Assembly (NCBI GenBank): GCA_903813345.2
Contig: CAIIXF020000006.1
Location: 40,000,848 to 40,064,847 of the forward strand
From: Owenia fusiformis
Taxonomy: Eukaryota > Annelida > Polychaeta > Sabellida > Oweniidae
Direction: 5' to 3'
Length of the DNA: 64,000 nucleotides
Position 1 is the stretch's first letter, and every line of letters begins with the position of its first letter. The position numbers and the translations under genes are program-made. The notes below the pieces were generated by a model. The model worked only from the letters and a program-made list of their open reading frames with translations. It was not told where the DNA came from and made no database searches. Shown here one piece after another: positions 38,293 to 51,174 of the stretch.

Positions 38293-40029
38293 CTAGACAT
38301 GTAAATTGAACAAGTTCAATTTAAGACTCCAGATTGATTTATTTGAGTAAAGAGCTGAGTAAGTAACTGAGTAGGAAGCTGAGTACGTAGATGATTAAGT
38401 AATTGAGTAAGTAGCTGAGTAGGTAGCTGAGTAAGCAGCTGAGTAGGTAGCTGAGTAGGTAGCTGAGTAGGTAGCCAAGTAGCTGAGAAGTAGGTAGCTA
38501 AGTAGGTAGCCAAGTAGGTATGTAGGTAGGTAGGTAAGTAGGAATTTTTGACCGGAAGTCGGATTGAAATTTGGTTTGCAGATTCGGGTTCCTGGGAAAA
38601 TTTTACCTTTAATTCATAACTCATAAGGGATATTTTGAGAATTTTTTATTTTGACCTATTTTTAGGACACCATATCTCAAAAGTGGGTTAAAATACTTTG
38701 TGACGGCAAAAGGCTAACACTATAAGCACACTCTTTGCTACCTGTATACAAAATTTCGAAGTAAATCATTAAAGTGTAATGTCAGAATCGCAAAAATAAG
38801 GAAAAACTGAATTTGACCTAGATTTTGACCTAGGCATTTTGGTGTCCAAATTTTAAAGCTAGATAGGTTTCGGGGTCCCCTTCTTTCATAGGCTTTCAGA
38901 ATGTTAAGCTGTATTCAGTCTATATCTTGTATTTTACACTTCAAAAAAATCTTTTTTCTCATTGACATAACATGGGGCACCAAATTTAGCGATTTTCGAG
39001 CCATTACTTTGGAACCAATAGTCGGATCGAAATTTGGTTTGCAGATTCGGATTCCTGAGAAAATTCTACCCTTAATTCATAACTCATACGTTAAATTTGG
39101 CGAATTTTTATTTTGACCTACTTTTCGGACACGCCATAACTTTAGAATCGGAAGTCGGATCGAAATTCGGTTTGCAGATTCAAATTCCTCAGAAAATTCT
39201 ACCCTTAATTCATAGCTCATATGTTAAATTTGGAGAACTTTTTATTTTGACCTACTTTTCGGACACCATATCTCAAAAGTGGGTCAAAATACTTTCTGAC
39301 GGCAAAAGGCTAACACTATTAACACACTCTTTGCTACCTGTATACAAAATTTTGAAGTAAATTATTAAAGTGTAGTGTCAGAATCGTTAAAATAAGGAAA
39401 AACTATGAATTTGACCTAGATTTTGACCTAGGCATTTTGGTGTCCAAATTTTGAAGCTATGTAGCTTTTGAGGTTCCCTTCTTTATAAGCATTCATTATA
39501 TTAAGCTGTACTCAGTCTATATCTTGTATTTTACACTTCGAAAAAGTCTTTTTTCCCATTGACTTAACATAGGCACCAAATTTAGCGATTTTTGAGCTTT
39601 CAAAACGCCATAACTTCCGAACCGAAAGTCGGATCGGAATTTGGTTTGCAGATTCGGATTCCTGAGAAAATTCTACTCTTAATTCATAACTCATACGTTA
39701 AATTTGGAGAACTTTCTATTTTGACCTACTTTTCGGACACCATATCTCAAAAGTGGGTCAAAATACTTTCTGACGGCAAAAGGCTAACACTATTAGCACA
39801 CTCTTTGCTATCTGTATACAAAATTTTGAAGCAAATTATTAAAGTGTAGTGTCAGAATCGTAAAAATAAGGAAAACTATAAATTTGACCTAGATTTTGAC
39901 CTTTGACCTAGATAAAAATTTAACCTAATTTCCCAGAAACTAGATCTCATCTCCTTACTGACCCTGTAAGTAGATTTGAGTAAGGTCTTCTAGTTGCTGA
40001 GAAAACTGGTTCGGAAAGAATAATAATAA
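38293..40029 (-). mobile_element. Helentron-like unit U6, family A with AGCTGAGTAAGT microsatellite
   Basis: Family-A 3' hairpin and word, then a 12-bp-like repeat of AGCTGAGTAAGT/AGGT (about 38335-38540) in place of the TGAGTCA words of U1, then A-type body subunits. Confidence 0.65.
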
Positions 40030-41825
40030 CTAGATTGGTAAATTGAACAAAGTTCAATTTAAGACTCCAGATTGATTTACTTGTGTAAAGAGCTGAGTAA
40101 GTACCTGAGTAGGAAGCTGAGTAAGTAGATGATTAAGTAAATGAGTAAGTAGCTTAGTAGGCAGCTGAGTAAGTAGCTGAGTAAGCAACTGAGTAGATAG
40201 CTGAGTAAGTAGCTAAGTATGTAGCTAAGTAGGTAGCCGAGTAGATAGGTAGGTAAGTAGGAATATTTGACCGGTAGTCGGATTGAAATTTGATTTGCAG
40301 ATTCGGATTCCTGAGAAAATTCTACCCTTAATTCATAACTCATACGTTAAATTTGGAGAACCTTTCATGTTGACCTACATTTCGGGCACTATATCTCAAA
40401 AGTGGGTCAAAATACTTTCTGACGGCAAAAGGCTAACACTATTAGCACACTCTTTGCTACCTGTATACAAAATTTTGAAGCAAATAATTAAAGTGTAGTG
40501 TCAGAATCGCAAAAATAAGTAAAAACTATAAATTTGACCTAGATTTTGACCTAGGCATTTTTGTGTTCAAATTTTGAAGCAAGATAGCTTTTGAGGTCCC
40601 TTTCTTTTATAGGCTTTCATTATGTAAAGCTGTACTCAGTCTATATCTCGTATTTTACACTTCAAAAAAATCTTTTTTCCCATTGCCATAATATGGGGCA
40701 CCAAATTTAGCGATTTTTGAGCTTTCAAAACGCCATAACTTCTGAACGGGAAGTCAGATCGAAATTTGGTTTGCAGATTCGGATTTCTGAGAAAATTTTA
40801 CCCCTAATTCATAACACATACGTTAAATTTAGCGAATTTTTATTTTGACCTACTTTTTGGACACGGCATAACTTCCGAACCGGAAGTCGGATCGAATTTT
40901 GATTTGCAGATTCGGATTCCTGGGAAAATTCTACCCTTAATTCATAGCTTATATGTTAAATTTGGAGAACTTTTTATTTTGACCTACATTTCGGACACCA
41001 TATCTCAAAAGTGGGTCAAAATACTTTCTGACGGCAAAAGGCTAACACTATTAGCACACTCTTTGCTACCTGAATACAAAATTTTGAAGCAAATAATTAA
41101 AGTGTAGTGTCACAATCGTAAAAAGAAGGAAAAGCTGTGAATTTGACCTTGATTTTGACCTAGGCATTTTGGTGTCCAAATTTTGAAGTTATGTAGCTTT
41201 TGAGGTCCCCTTCTTTTATAGGCATTCATTGTGTTAAGCTGTACTCAGTCTATATCTTGTATTTTACACTTCGAAAAAGTCTTTTTTCCCATTGGCTTAA
41301 CATGGGCACCAAATTTAGCGATTTTTGAGATTTCAAAACGCCATAACTTCCAAACCAGTAGTCGGATCGAAATTTTGTTTGCAGATTCGGATTCCTGAGA
41401 TAATTCTACACTTATTTGATGATTCACACGTTGAATTTTGAGAACTTTTTATGTTCTGACCTACTTTTCGGACGCCATATCTCAAAATCGGTAAAAGTAA
41501 TCGAAAAAACGGTTTGCCATTCACAATAAGTTTTTTCTAAGGAACATGATGAAAGAAACCCGGAGCGAAAATACTGAAGGACGACTGAGAAAACTTGTAA
41601 AATAGGGAAAAACCACGATTTGACCTAGTTCTTGACCTTTGACCTAGATAAACATTTGACCTAATTTCCCAGAAACTAGGTATCATTACCTAGTTGACTA
41701 TGTTAGCAGATTTAAGTTAGTCCTTCTAGTTGCTGAGAAAAAGTGTTCGGAAAGAAAGAATAATAATAATAATAAGAAAACTGGCAAAAGCAATAGACTC
41801 CAGATTTTCATCTGGAGTCTAATAA
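40030..41825 (-). mobile_element. Helentron-like unit U7, family A with microsatellite and a 5' hairpin head
   Basis: As U6, with a similar microsatellite at about 40075-40260. Its 5' end carries a full family-A head at 41795-41820 (AGACTCCAG arm, short loop, inverted arm), followed by AATAA. Confidence 0.7.
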
Positions 41826-43659
41826 CTAGACATGTAAATTGAACAAGTTCAATTTAAGACTCCAGATTTAAATCTTTTTTTAAGCTGAGTCATCCAGAAC
41901 TTGTAAGCTGAGTCATTCAGAATAAGCTGAGTCAGCTAGAATATAGACATTTAGACAACTTTTAAGAAGGCTATCTTCGACTCTATTAGCTTAACATGGG
42001 GATATCATCATATCGACTTTTCGAGCTTCAAACCGCTATAACTATCTAACCAGAAGTTAGATCGAAATTTGGTTTAAAGATTCTGATTCCTGAGAAAATT
42101 CTACCTTTAATTCATAACTCATACGTTAAATTTGGAGAATTTTTTATTTTGACCTACATTTCAAACACCATATCTCAAAAGTGGGTCAACAAACTTTCTG
42201 ACGGCAGAAGGCTAACACTATAAGCACACTCTTTGCTACCTGTATACAAAATTTGGAAGCAAATCCTTAAAGTGTAATGTCAGAATCGCAAAAATAAGGA
42301 AAAACTATGAATTTGACCTAGATTTTGACCAAGGCATTTTTGCGTCCAAATTTTAAAGCTAGATAGCCTTCGAGGTCCCCTCCTTTTATAGGCTTTCAGA
42401 ATATTAAGCTGTACTCAGTCTATATCTGGTATTTTACACTTCAAAAAATCCTTTTTCTCATTGACATAACATGGGGCACCAAATTTAGCGATTTTTGAGC
42501 TTTCAAAATGCCATAACTTTCGAACCGGAAGTCACATTGAAATTTGGTTTGCAGATTCGGATTCCTGACAAAATTCTACCCCTAATTCATAACTCATACG
42601 TTAAATTTGGAAATTTTTTATTTTGACCTACTTTTTGGACACGCCATAACTTCCGAACCGGAAGTCTGATCGAAATTTAGTTTGCAGATTCGGATTCCTG
42701 AGAAAATTCTACCTTTAATTCATGACTCATACGTTGAATCTGGAGAACTTTTTATTTTGACCTACTTTTCGGACACCATATCTCAAAAGTGGGTCAAAAT
42801 ACTTTCTGACGGCAAAAGGCTAACACTATTAGCACACTCTTTGCTACCTGTATACAAAATTTTGAAGTAAATTATTAAAGTGTAGTGTCAGAATCGTAAA
42901 AATAAGGAAAAACTATGAATTTGACCTAGATTTTGACCTAGGCATTTTGGTGTCCAAATTTTGAAGCTATGTAGCTTTTGAGGTCCCCTTCTTTTATAAG
43001 CATTCATTATGTTAAGCTGTACTCAGTCTATATCCTGTATTTGACACTTCGAAAAAGTCTTTTTTCCCATTGACTTAACATAGGCACCAAATTTAGCGAT
43101 TTTTGAGCTTTCAAAACGCCATAACTTCCGAACCGGAAGTCCGATCTAAATTTGGTTTGCAGATTTGGATTCCTGAGAAAATTCTACATCTTTTTCATAG
43201 CTCACACATTCGATTTGGAGCATGTTTAGGCGTGACCTACATTTCGGACGCCATATCTCAAAATCGGTAAGAGTAATCAAAATTCTGATGTCATATCTTT
43301 GATTCGCCTTTTTCTAAGCTACACGATGAAAAAAAGATGAAGGAGTTACGAAGAATATTGACGAAGATATGATGAAGAATGTTGAAAATGTAAGATTTGA
43401 CCTAGTTCTTGACCTTTGACCTAGATAAAAATTTGACCTAATTTCCGAGAAAGCCGGGTACAGTCTTTAGTTAACCATGTAAGTTGGATTAAGTTAGCTG
43501 TTATAGTTGACGAGAAATTTGGTGAGGAGGAAGAAAAAAGAATAATAATAATAATAAGAAAACAGGCAAAAACAATAGACTCCAGATTTTCAATCTGGAG
43601 TCTAATAATAAAACTGGCAAAAGCAATAGACTCCAGATTTTCAATCTGGAGTCTAATAA
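41826..43659 (-). mobile_element. Helentron-like unit U8, family A with two 5' heads
   Basis: Nearly identical to U1 over most of its length. At the 5' end two family-A hairpin heads (43577-43603, 43628-43654) lie in tandem, each preceded by a GGCAAAA(A/G)CAAT spacer. Confidence 0.7.
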
Positions 43660-45037
43660 CTAGAGGTTTAAGATTGCAAGCAATCTTAAGGAGGCCCCGT
43701 AGGATTTTTTGAATATGTAAAGGTCAGCCAAAGCACAAATCTTAAATACAAGGTCATATATGAACTCCAGGCATCTTGTAGATGATTTTTAAAAAAAGTT
43801 TGTTCAATTTGAAGCAATGTGAAATTTGACCTTGAAAAATCTGAAATTTGACCTTTTTTCAGTTTTTGAGTTCTAATATCTCAAAACTGGAGCAAAATTT
43901 TAATAAATAGTCAATTGCTAATATGTGAAGAGCCTTTAGAGGAATATATATTCTGACTTTCAGTAAAAAAATTGATTTGTAGTCTCCAATTTTGAGAAAC
44001 TTAGAAAACACAGTTTGTGATTTCGTTTGATGACCTTGACCTTTGACCTTGCAAATTTTACTTTTTTAGACCTCAGAAGGTCTTTTGTGAATGAATATAC
44101 CTAAATTTGAATCCAGAAAATCGATTTGAAAAATCAACTTTTTTGACATTTCGGAGGTCACTGAAGGTCAACTAAAGGTCAAAGGTCAAAAGTAAGATCA
44201 GATTTGGAATCCTGAGAACTTGTAGATGAGTTTAAAAAAAAATTTGGTCAATTTGAAGCAAGCTGAAATTTAGCCTTTAAAAGTTTCGAAATTTGACCTT
44301 TTTTCAGTTTTTGAGTTCTAATAACTCAAAACTGGTACACAATTTTAATAAATAGTCAATTGCTAATATGTGTAGAACCTATAGAGGAATATATATCCTG
44401 ACTTTCATGAAAAAATATTGATTTGTAGTTACCAATTTTGAGAAACTTAGAAAACACAGTTTGTGATTTAGTTATATGACCTTGACCTTTGACCTTGCAA
44501 ATTTTACTTTTTTAGGCCTCTTAAGGTCTTTTGTGATTAAATGCACCTAAATTTGAATCCAGAAAATCGATTTAAAAAATCAACTTTTTTTACCTTTCCG
44601 AGGTCACTGAAGGTCAACTAAAGGTCAAAGGTCAAAAGTAAGGTCAGATTTGGAATCCTGACAACTTGTAGATGATTTTTAAAAAAAAATTTGGTCAATT
44701 TGAACCAAGTTAAAAAATGACCAATTTTTACCGTTTTTTGACGTCAATTATCTCAAAAACGGTAAAAAATTAACGCGAACATATAGTGAGCAATTCGTAG
44801 GGAATGCTTATATCTAGTTTCATTTTAATTCATCGCAAGAAATAATGAAGTATGAGGATGAAATCTGAGAAACTTAAAAAAAACTTTGATTTGACCTAGA
44901 TTTTGACCTTTGACCTTGACCTAGATAAAAATTCCTTTCCCCCCAAGTTCAGCCAAGGTCCCTGGTAGGTGCATGAAGGAGATGGTTGAAAGGTAGTTGG
45001 AAGTAGGAGAAAAGGGTTTAGGAAGAATAAAGAATAA
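43660..45037 (-). mobile_element. Helentron-like unit U9, family C
   Basis: Family-C 3' end: CTAGAGGTTTAAGATTGC, hairpin arms AAGATTGC and GCAATCTT, then the word AGGAGGCCCC. The body has roughly 440-bp tandem subunits recognised by CTTGTAGATGA (near 43783, 44219 and 44665) and many AGGTCA half-sites. Confidence 0.65.
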
Positions 45038-46397
45038 CTAGATGTATAAGATTGCAAGCAATCTTACGGAGGCCCCGTAGGCTTTTTTGAACATTTAAAG
45101 GTCAGCCAAAGGTCAAATCTTAACAACAAGGTCATATATGAACTCCAGGCATCTTGTAGATGATTTTAAAAAAAAGTTTGGTCAATTTGAAGCAATGTGA
45201 AATTTTACCTTGAAAAATTTCAACATTAGACCTTTTTCAGTTTTTGAGGTCCAATATCTCAAAACTGGGGCAGAATTTTAATAGCTAATCAATTGTTAAT
45301 ATGTGTAAAACCTTGAGAGGAATATATATCCTGACTTTTGTTCAAAAATATTGATTTGTAGTCACAAACTTTGAGAAACTTAGAAAACACAGTTTGTGAT
45401 CTTGTTTGATGACCTTGACCTTTTACCTTGACAATTTTACTTTTTTAGACCTCAGTATATCTTTTCTGATGGAATAAACCTAGATTTGAATCCAGAAAAT
45501 CAATTTGAAAATTCAACTTTTTTGACCTTTCGAATGTCACTGAAGGTCAACTAAAGGTCATCGGTCAAAACTAAGGTGAGATTTGAGTTCCTGAGATCTT
45601 GTAGATGCTTTTTAAAAAAAAGTTTGGTCAATTTAGAGCAAGTTGAAATATGACCTTGAAAAATTTCGAAATTTGATTTTTGAGTTCTAATATCTCAAAA
45701 CTGGAGCAAAATTTTAATAAATAGTCAATTGCTAATATGTGTAGAACCTTTAGAGGAATATATATTCTGACTTTCAGTAAAAAAAATTGATTTGTAGTGT
45801 CCAATTTTGAGAAACTTAGAAAACACAGTTTGTGATTTCATTTGATGACCTTGACCTTTGACCTTGCAAATTTTACACCTCAGAAGGTCTTTTGTGAATA
45901 AATATACCTAAATTTGAATCCAGAAAATCGATTTGAAAAATCAACTTTTTTGACCTTTCGGAGGTCACTGAAGGTCAACAAAAGGTCAAAGGTCAAAAGT
46001 AAGGTCAGATTTAGAATCCTGAGAACTTGTAGATGAATTTTAAAAAAAATTGGGTCAATTTGAAGCAAGTTGAAAAAAGACCTTTTTTGACCTTTTTTTG
46101 ACCTTCAATATCTCAAAATCTAGGCAAAATTTCTCTAGACGGCAAAAGGCTAAGACTAATAGAATACTAATATCTATCTGTATGCAAAAATTCAGCCAAA
46201 AATATTGAAGTGTAGTGTCAGGATTTTAGAAACTTGGAAAAAACTTAGATTTGACCTAGATTTTGACCTTTGACCTTGACCTAGATAAAAATTCCTTTCC
46301 CGCCAAGTTCAGCCAAGGTCCCTAGTAGGAGCATATAGTAGATAGTTGAAAGGTAGTTGGAAGTAGGAGAAAAAGGTTTAGGAAGAATAAATAATAA
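45038..46397 (-). mobile_element. Helentron-like unit U10, family C
   Basis: Family-C 3' end (word CGGAGGCCCC, one change from U9) and C-type body. Near its 5' side it has a short stretch of A-type sequence (GACGGCAAAAGGCTAA at about 46139), a hint of recombination between families. Confidence 0.65.
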
Positions 46398-48201
46398 CTA
46401 GACTTTGGAAATTGAACAAGTTCAATTTCAGACTCCAGATTTAGACTTTTTAAGCTGAGTCATCCACAATAAGCCGAGTCATCCAGAATAAGCCAAGTCA
46501 TCCAGAATAAGCTGAGTCATCCAGCATAAGCCAAGTCATCCAGAATAAGCAGGTGGATGGCTGGACTGATGGATGAATGGATGGATTGATAGATAGGAGG
46601 AAGGATAGGACAGAATAGGAAGGAAGGATAGGATAGAATAGGGTATGAAGGATAGAATAGGATACGATAGAATCCGAAGAAAGAATAAGAAGGACAGAAT
46701 AGGAAGGATAGGATAGGATAGGAAGGATAGGAAAGAAGGATAGGAATGGATAGGATAGGTGGGATGGATATAGCCGAGTATTCCAGAATAAGCCAAGTCA
46801 TCCAGAATAAGCTGAGTCATCCAGAATAAGCCGAGTCATCCATAACAAGCCGATGGATGGATGGATTGATGGATGAATGGATGGATTGATAAAATAGGAA
46901 GGATAGGACAGAATAGGGAGGAAGGATAGGATAGAATAGGATAGTATAGGATAGGATAGGAAGGATAGAATAGTATACGATAGAATCCAAAGAAAGAATA
47001 AGATAGGACAGAATAGGAAGGGTAGGATAGGATAGGAAGGAAGGATAGGAAAGAAGGATAGGATTGGATAGGATAGGTGGGATGGATATTATAGTTGAGT
47101 CATCCAAAATAGCCAAGTCATCCAGAATAGGCTGAGTCATCCAGAATAAGCCGGGTCATCCAGAATAAGCCGATGGATGGATGGATTGATGGATGAATGG
47201 ATGAATTCATAGGATAGGAAGGATAGGACAGAATAGGAAGAAAGGATAGGATAGTATAGGATAGGAAGGATAGAATAGGATATGATAGAATCCGAAGAAA
47301 GAATAAGATAGGACAGAATAGGAAGGATGGGATAGGAAGGAAGGAAGGAAGGATAGGATTGAATAGGATAGGTGGGATGGATATAGCCGAGTCGTCCAGA
47401 ATAAGCCAAGTCGTCCAGTCCTATCCCTCTTTCCTATCCTTCTTATCCTATCCTTCCTTCCTATCCTATCCTTCCTTCCAGAATAGGAAGGAAGGATAGG
47501 ATAGAATAGGAAGAAACGATAGGATAGTATAGGATAGGAAGGAAGGATGGGATAGGAAGGGAAAGAAGGATGGGATTTGATAGGATATACGATAGGATAT
47601 AGGATAGATATAGGATAGGATATAGGATAGGATAGGATAGATAGGATAGGATAGATAGGATGGATGGATGGAAGGATTTTTCAATATTTTCTTCACTACT
47701 CTTGACTTTCTATCAGGATACCATCATATTGATTTTTTAGATCTTGCGCGTGCTTATTGGCAGGTTAAAAAAAGTTTTAAAATGTCATAACTTTTGAACC
47801 GGAAGTTGGATCGAAATTTGGTTTGCAGATTCGGATTCCTGAGAAAATGCTACCCTTAATTCATAACTCATATGTTAAATTTGGAGAACTTTTTATTGTG
47901 ACCTACTTTCTGGACGCCATATTTCAAAATCGGTAAGCGTAATCAAAAATCTAATGTCATATCTTTGCTTTGGCTTTTTCTAAGCTACATGATGAAAAAA
48001 AGATTTAGGAGTTACGATAAACAACGACGAAGATAAATGACAGAATGTTGAAAATGTAAGATTTGACCTCGTTCTTGACCTTTGACCTAGATAAAAATTT
48101 GACCCAATTTCCGAGAAACTAGATCTAGGACCTAAATGGACCATATATAAGACTTGACTCAATATCTTCTAGTTAACGAGAAAACTGGGAAAGAAAAATA
48201 A
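46398..48201 (-). mobile_element. Helentron-like unit U11, family A variant with large microsatellite domain
   Basis: 3' end CTAGACTTTGGAAATTGAAC with hairpin and word AGACTCCAG. A domain at about 46440-47690 mixes 19-bp TGAGTCATCCAGAATAAGC repeats with GGATAGGAA-type repeats in higher-order cycles of about 300 bp. A short A-type body follows. Confidence 0.65.
46440..47690. repeat. TGAGTCATCCAGAATAAGC / GGATAGGAA satellite-like domain in U11
   Basis: Direct repeats of a 19-base word alternate with purine-rich GGATAG tracts, in about three cycles of roughly 300 bases and then a degenerate GGATA tract. Long open frames on the minus strand here (rich in Ser, Tyr, Pro, Ile, Leu) are simple products of the repeat. 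Confidence 0.85.
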
Positions 48202-49792
48202 CTAGACTTTGGAAATTGAACGAAGTTCAATTTCAGACTCCAGATCTAGACTTTTTTAAGCCCAGTCATCTAAAATAAGCCGAGTCATCCAGGATAAGCT
48301 GAGTCATCCAGAATAAGATGGATGGATAAAACAGGAAGGTAGGATAGGATAGAATGGGAAGGAACGATAGGAGAGAATAAGAAAGAAGGATAGGATAGAA
48401 CAGAATAGGAAGAAAGGATATGATAGGAGAGGATAGGAAGGATAGGAAGGAAAAGATACGAAGGAAGGATAGATAGGAAGGATAGGATAGGATCAGATAG
48501 GAAGGATGGATGAATTTTTCAATATTTTCTTCTCTACTCTTGACTTTCTATCATGATACCATCAGATCGATTTTCCGAAATTTCAAAACGCCATAACTTC
48601 CGAAACGGAAGTCAGATCTAAATTTGATTTAAAGATTCGAATTCCTGACAAAATTCTACCCCTAATGCATAACTCATACGCTAAATTTGGCGAAGTTTTA
48701 TTTTGACCTACTTTTTGGACACGCCATAACTTCGGAACCGGAAGTTGGATCGAAATTTGGTTTGCAGATTCGGATTCCTGACAAAATTCTACCCCTAATT
48801 CATAACTCATACGTTAAATTTGGAGAACTTTTTATTTTGACCTACTTTTCGGACACCATATCTCAAAAGTGGGTCAAAATACTTTCTGACGGCAAAAGGC
48901 TAACACTATAAGCACACTCTTGGCTACATGTATACACAATTTCGAAGAATATAATTGAAGTGTAGTGTCAGAATCGCAAAAATAAGGAAAACCTTTGAAT
49001 TTGACCTAGATTTTGACCTAGGCATTTTGGTGTCCAGATTTTGAAGCTAGATGGCTTTTGAGGTCCCTTCTTTTGAAGGCTTTCATTAAATTAAGCTGAA
49101 CTCAGTCTATATTTCGAATTTTTCACTTCAAAAAAATCTTTTTTCCCATTGACTTAACATGGGCACCAAATTTAGCGATTTTTGAGCTTTTAAAACGCCA
49201 TAACTTCCGAACCGGAAATCGGATCAAAATTTGATTTGCAGATTCGGATTCCTGACAAAATTCTACTCCTAATTCATAACTCATACATTGAATTTGGAGC
49301 ATGTTTTAGTGTGACCTACTTTCCGGTCGCCATATTTCAAAATCGGTAAGAGTAATCAAAAAACGGATGGCACACTTATGAAAGGGCTGTTTGTAAGCTA
49401 CAAGATGAAAAAAAGATGAAGACGTTTCGAGAAATAATGACGAAGATAATAGACAGAAGGTTGAAAATGTAAGATTTGACCTAGTTCTTGACCTTTGACC
49501 TAGATAAAAATTTGACCCAATTTCCCACCAACTAGATACTGAACCTAAATGAACTGTATAATGGTCTTTACTGGATACCTTATAGTTATTGAAAAAACTC
49601 TTAAAGAAAAATAATAAGAAGAAGAAGAAGAAGAATACTGGCAAAAACAATAGACTCCAGATTGACATCTGGAGTCTAATAATAAGAATATCTATAAAAT
49701 TAATAGGAGGCCCCCCGTTGGGGCCTCCTAATAATAATAAGAATATCTATAAAATTAATAGGAGGCCCCCCGTTGGGGCCTCCTAATAATAA
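48202..49792 (-). mobile_element. Helentron-like unit U12, family A variant with three 5' heads (A, C, C)
   Basis: 3' end as U11, with a short GGATAGGAA microsatellite (about 48310-48515) and A-type body. The 5' end has one family-A head (49652-49677) and then two family-C heads (49705-49729, 49760-49784). Confidence 0.7.
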
Positions 49793-51174
49793 CTAGAGGT
49801 TTAAGATTGCAAGCAATCTTAAGGAGGCCCTGTAGGCGTTTTTGGCAATTTCAAGGTCAGCCAAAGGTCGAATCTCAAATCTAGGGTCATATATTAACAC
49901 CAGGCGACTTGTAGATGATTTTTAAAAAAAAGTTTGGTCAATTTGAAGCAAGTTGAAATTTAGTCTTGAAAAGTTTGGAAATTTGACCTTTTTTCAGTTT
50001 GTGAGTCCTAATATCTCAAAACTGGTACACAATTTTAATAAATAGTCAATTGCTAATATGTGTAGAACCTATAGAGGAATATATATCCTGACTTTCATGA
50101 ACAAATATTGATTTGTAGTCACCAAAACTTAGAAACTTCGAAAACACAGTTGGTGATTTAATTTGAAGACTTTGACCTTTGATCTTGCAAATTTTACTTT
50201 AATTGACCTCAGTTGGTCTTTTGTGATCAAATATACCTAAATTTGAATCAAGAAAATCGATTTAAAAAATCAACTTTTTTTACCTTCCGAAGGTCACTGA
50301 AGGTCAACCAAAGGTCAAAGGTCAAAAGTAAGGTCAGATTTGGATTCCTGAGATCTTGTAGATGCTTTTTAAAAAAAAGTTTGGTCAATTTAGAGCAAGT
50401 TGAAATTTAGTCTTGCAAAGTTTCGAAATTTGACCTTTTTTCAGTTTTTGAGTTCTAATATCTCAAAACTGGTACACAATTTTAATAAATAGTCAATTGC
50501 TAATATGTGTAGAACCTATAGAGGAATATATATCCTGACTTTCATGAAAAAATCTTGATTTGTAGTCACCAATTTTGAGAAACTTGGAAAACACAGTTTG
50601 TGATTTAGTTTGATGACCTTGACCTTTGACCTTGCAAATTTTACTTTTTTAGACCTCAGTGGGTCCTTTGGGATCAAATATACCTAAATTTGAATCCAGA
50701 AAATCAATTTGAAAAATCAACTTTTTTTACCTTTCGAAGGTCACCAAAGGTCAACCAAAGGTCGGAGGTCAAAATTTAGGACATATTTGAGTTCCTGAGA
50801 TCTTGTAGATGATTTTAAAAAAAGAAATCTGGTTCATTTGAAGCAAGTTGAAAAATGACCGATTTTTGCCGTTTTTTGACGTCAAATATCTCAAAAACGG
50901 TAAAAAATTAACGCGTACATATTGTGAGCAATTTGTAGAGAATGCTTATATCTAGTTACATTTAATTCATCGCAAGAAATAATGAAGTATGAGGACGAAA
51001 TCTGAGAAACTTAAAAAAAACTTTGATTTGACCTAGATTTTGACCTTTGACCTTGACCTAGATAAAAAGTTCTTTCCCCCCAAGTTCAGCCAAGGTCCCT
51101 GAAAGGTGCATGTAGGAGGTGGTTGAAAGGTAGTTGGAAGTAGGAGAAAAGGGTTTAGGAAGAATAAAGAATAA
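49793..51174 (-). mobile_element. Helentron-like unit U13, family C
   Basis: Family-C 3' hairpin and word AGGAGGCCC, three C-type subunits, GA-rich 5' tail without a head. Confidence 0.65.

Noticed and set aside
46517-47696. Long minus-strand open frames rich in Tyr, Pro, Ser, Ile and Leu
   Set aside because: Direct translation of GGATAG/GGAAGG microsatellite; no independent coding signal.
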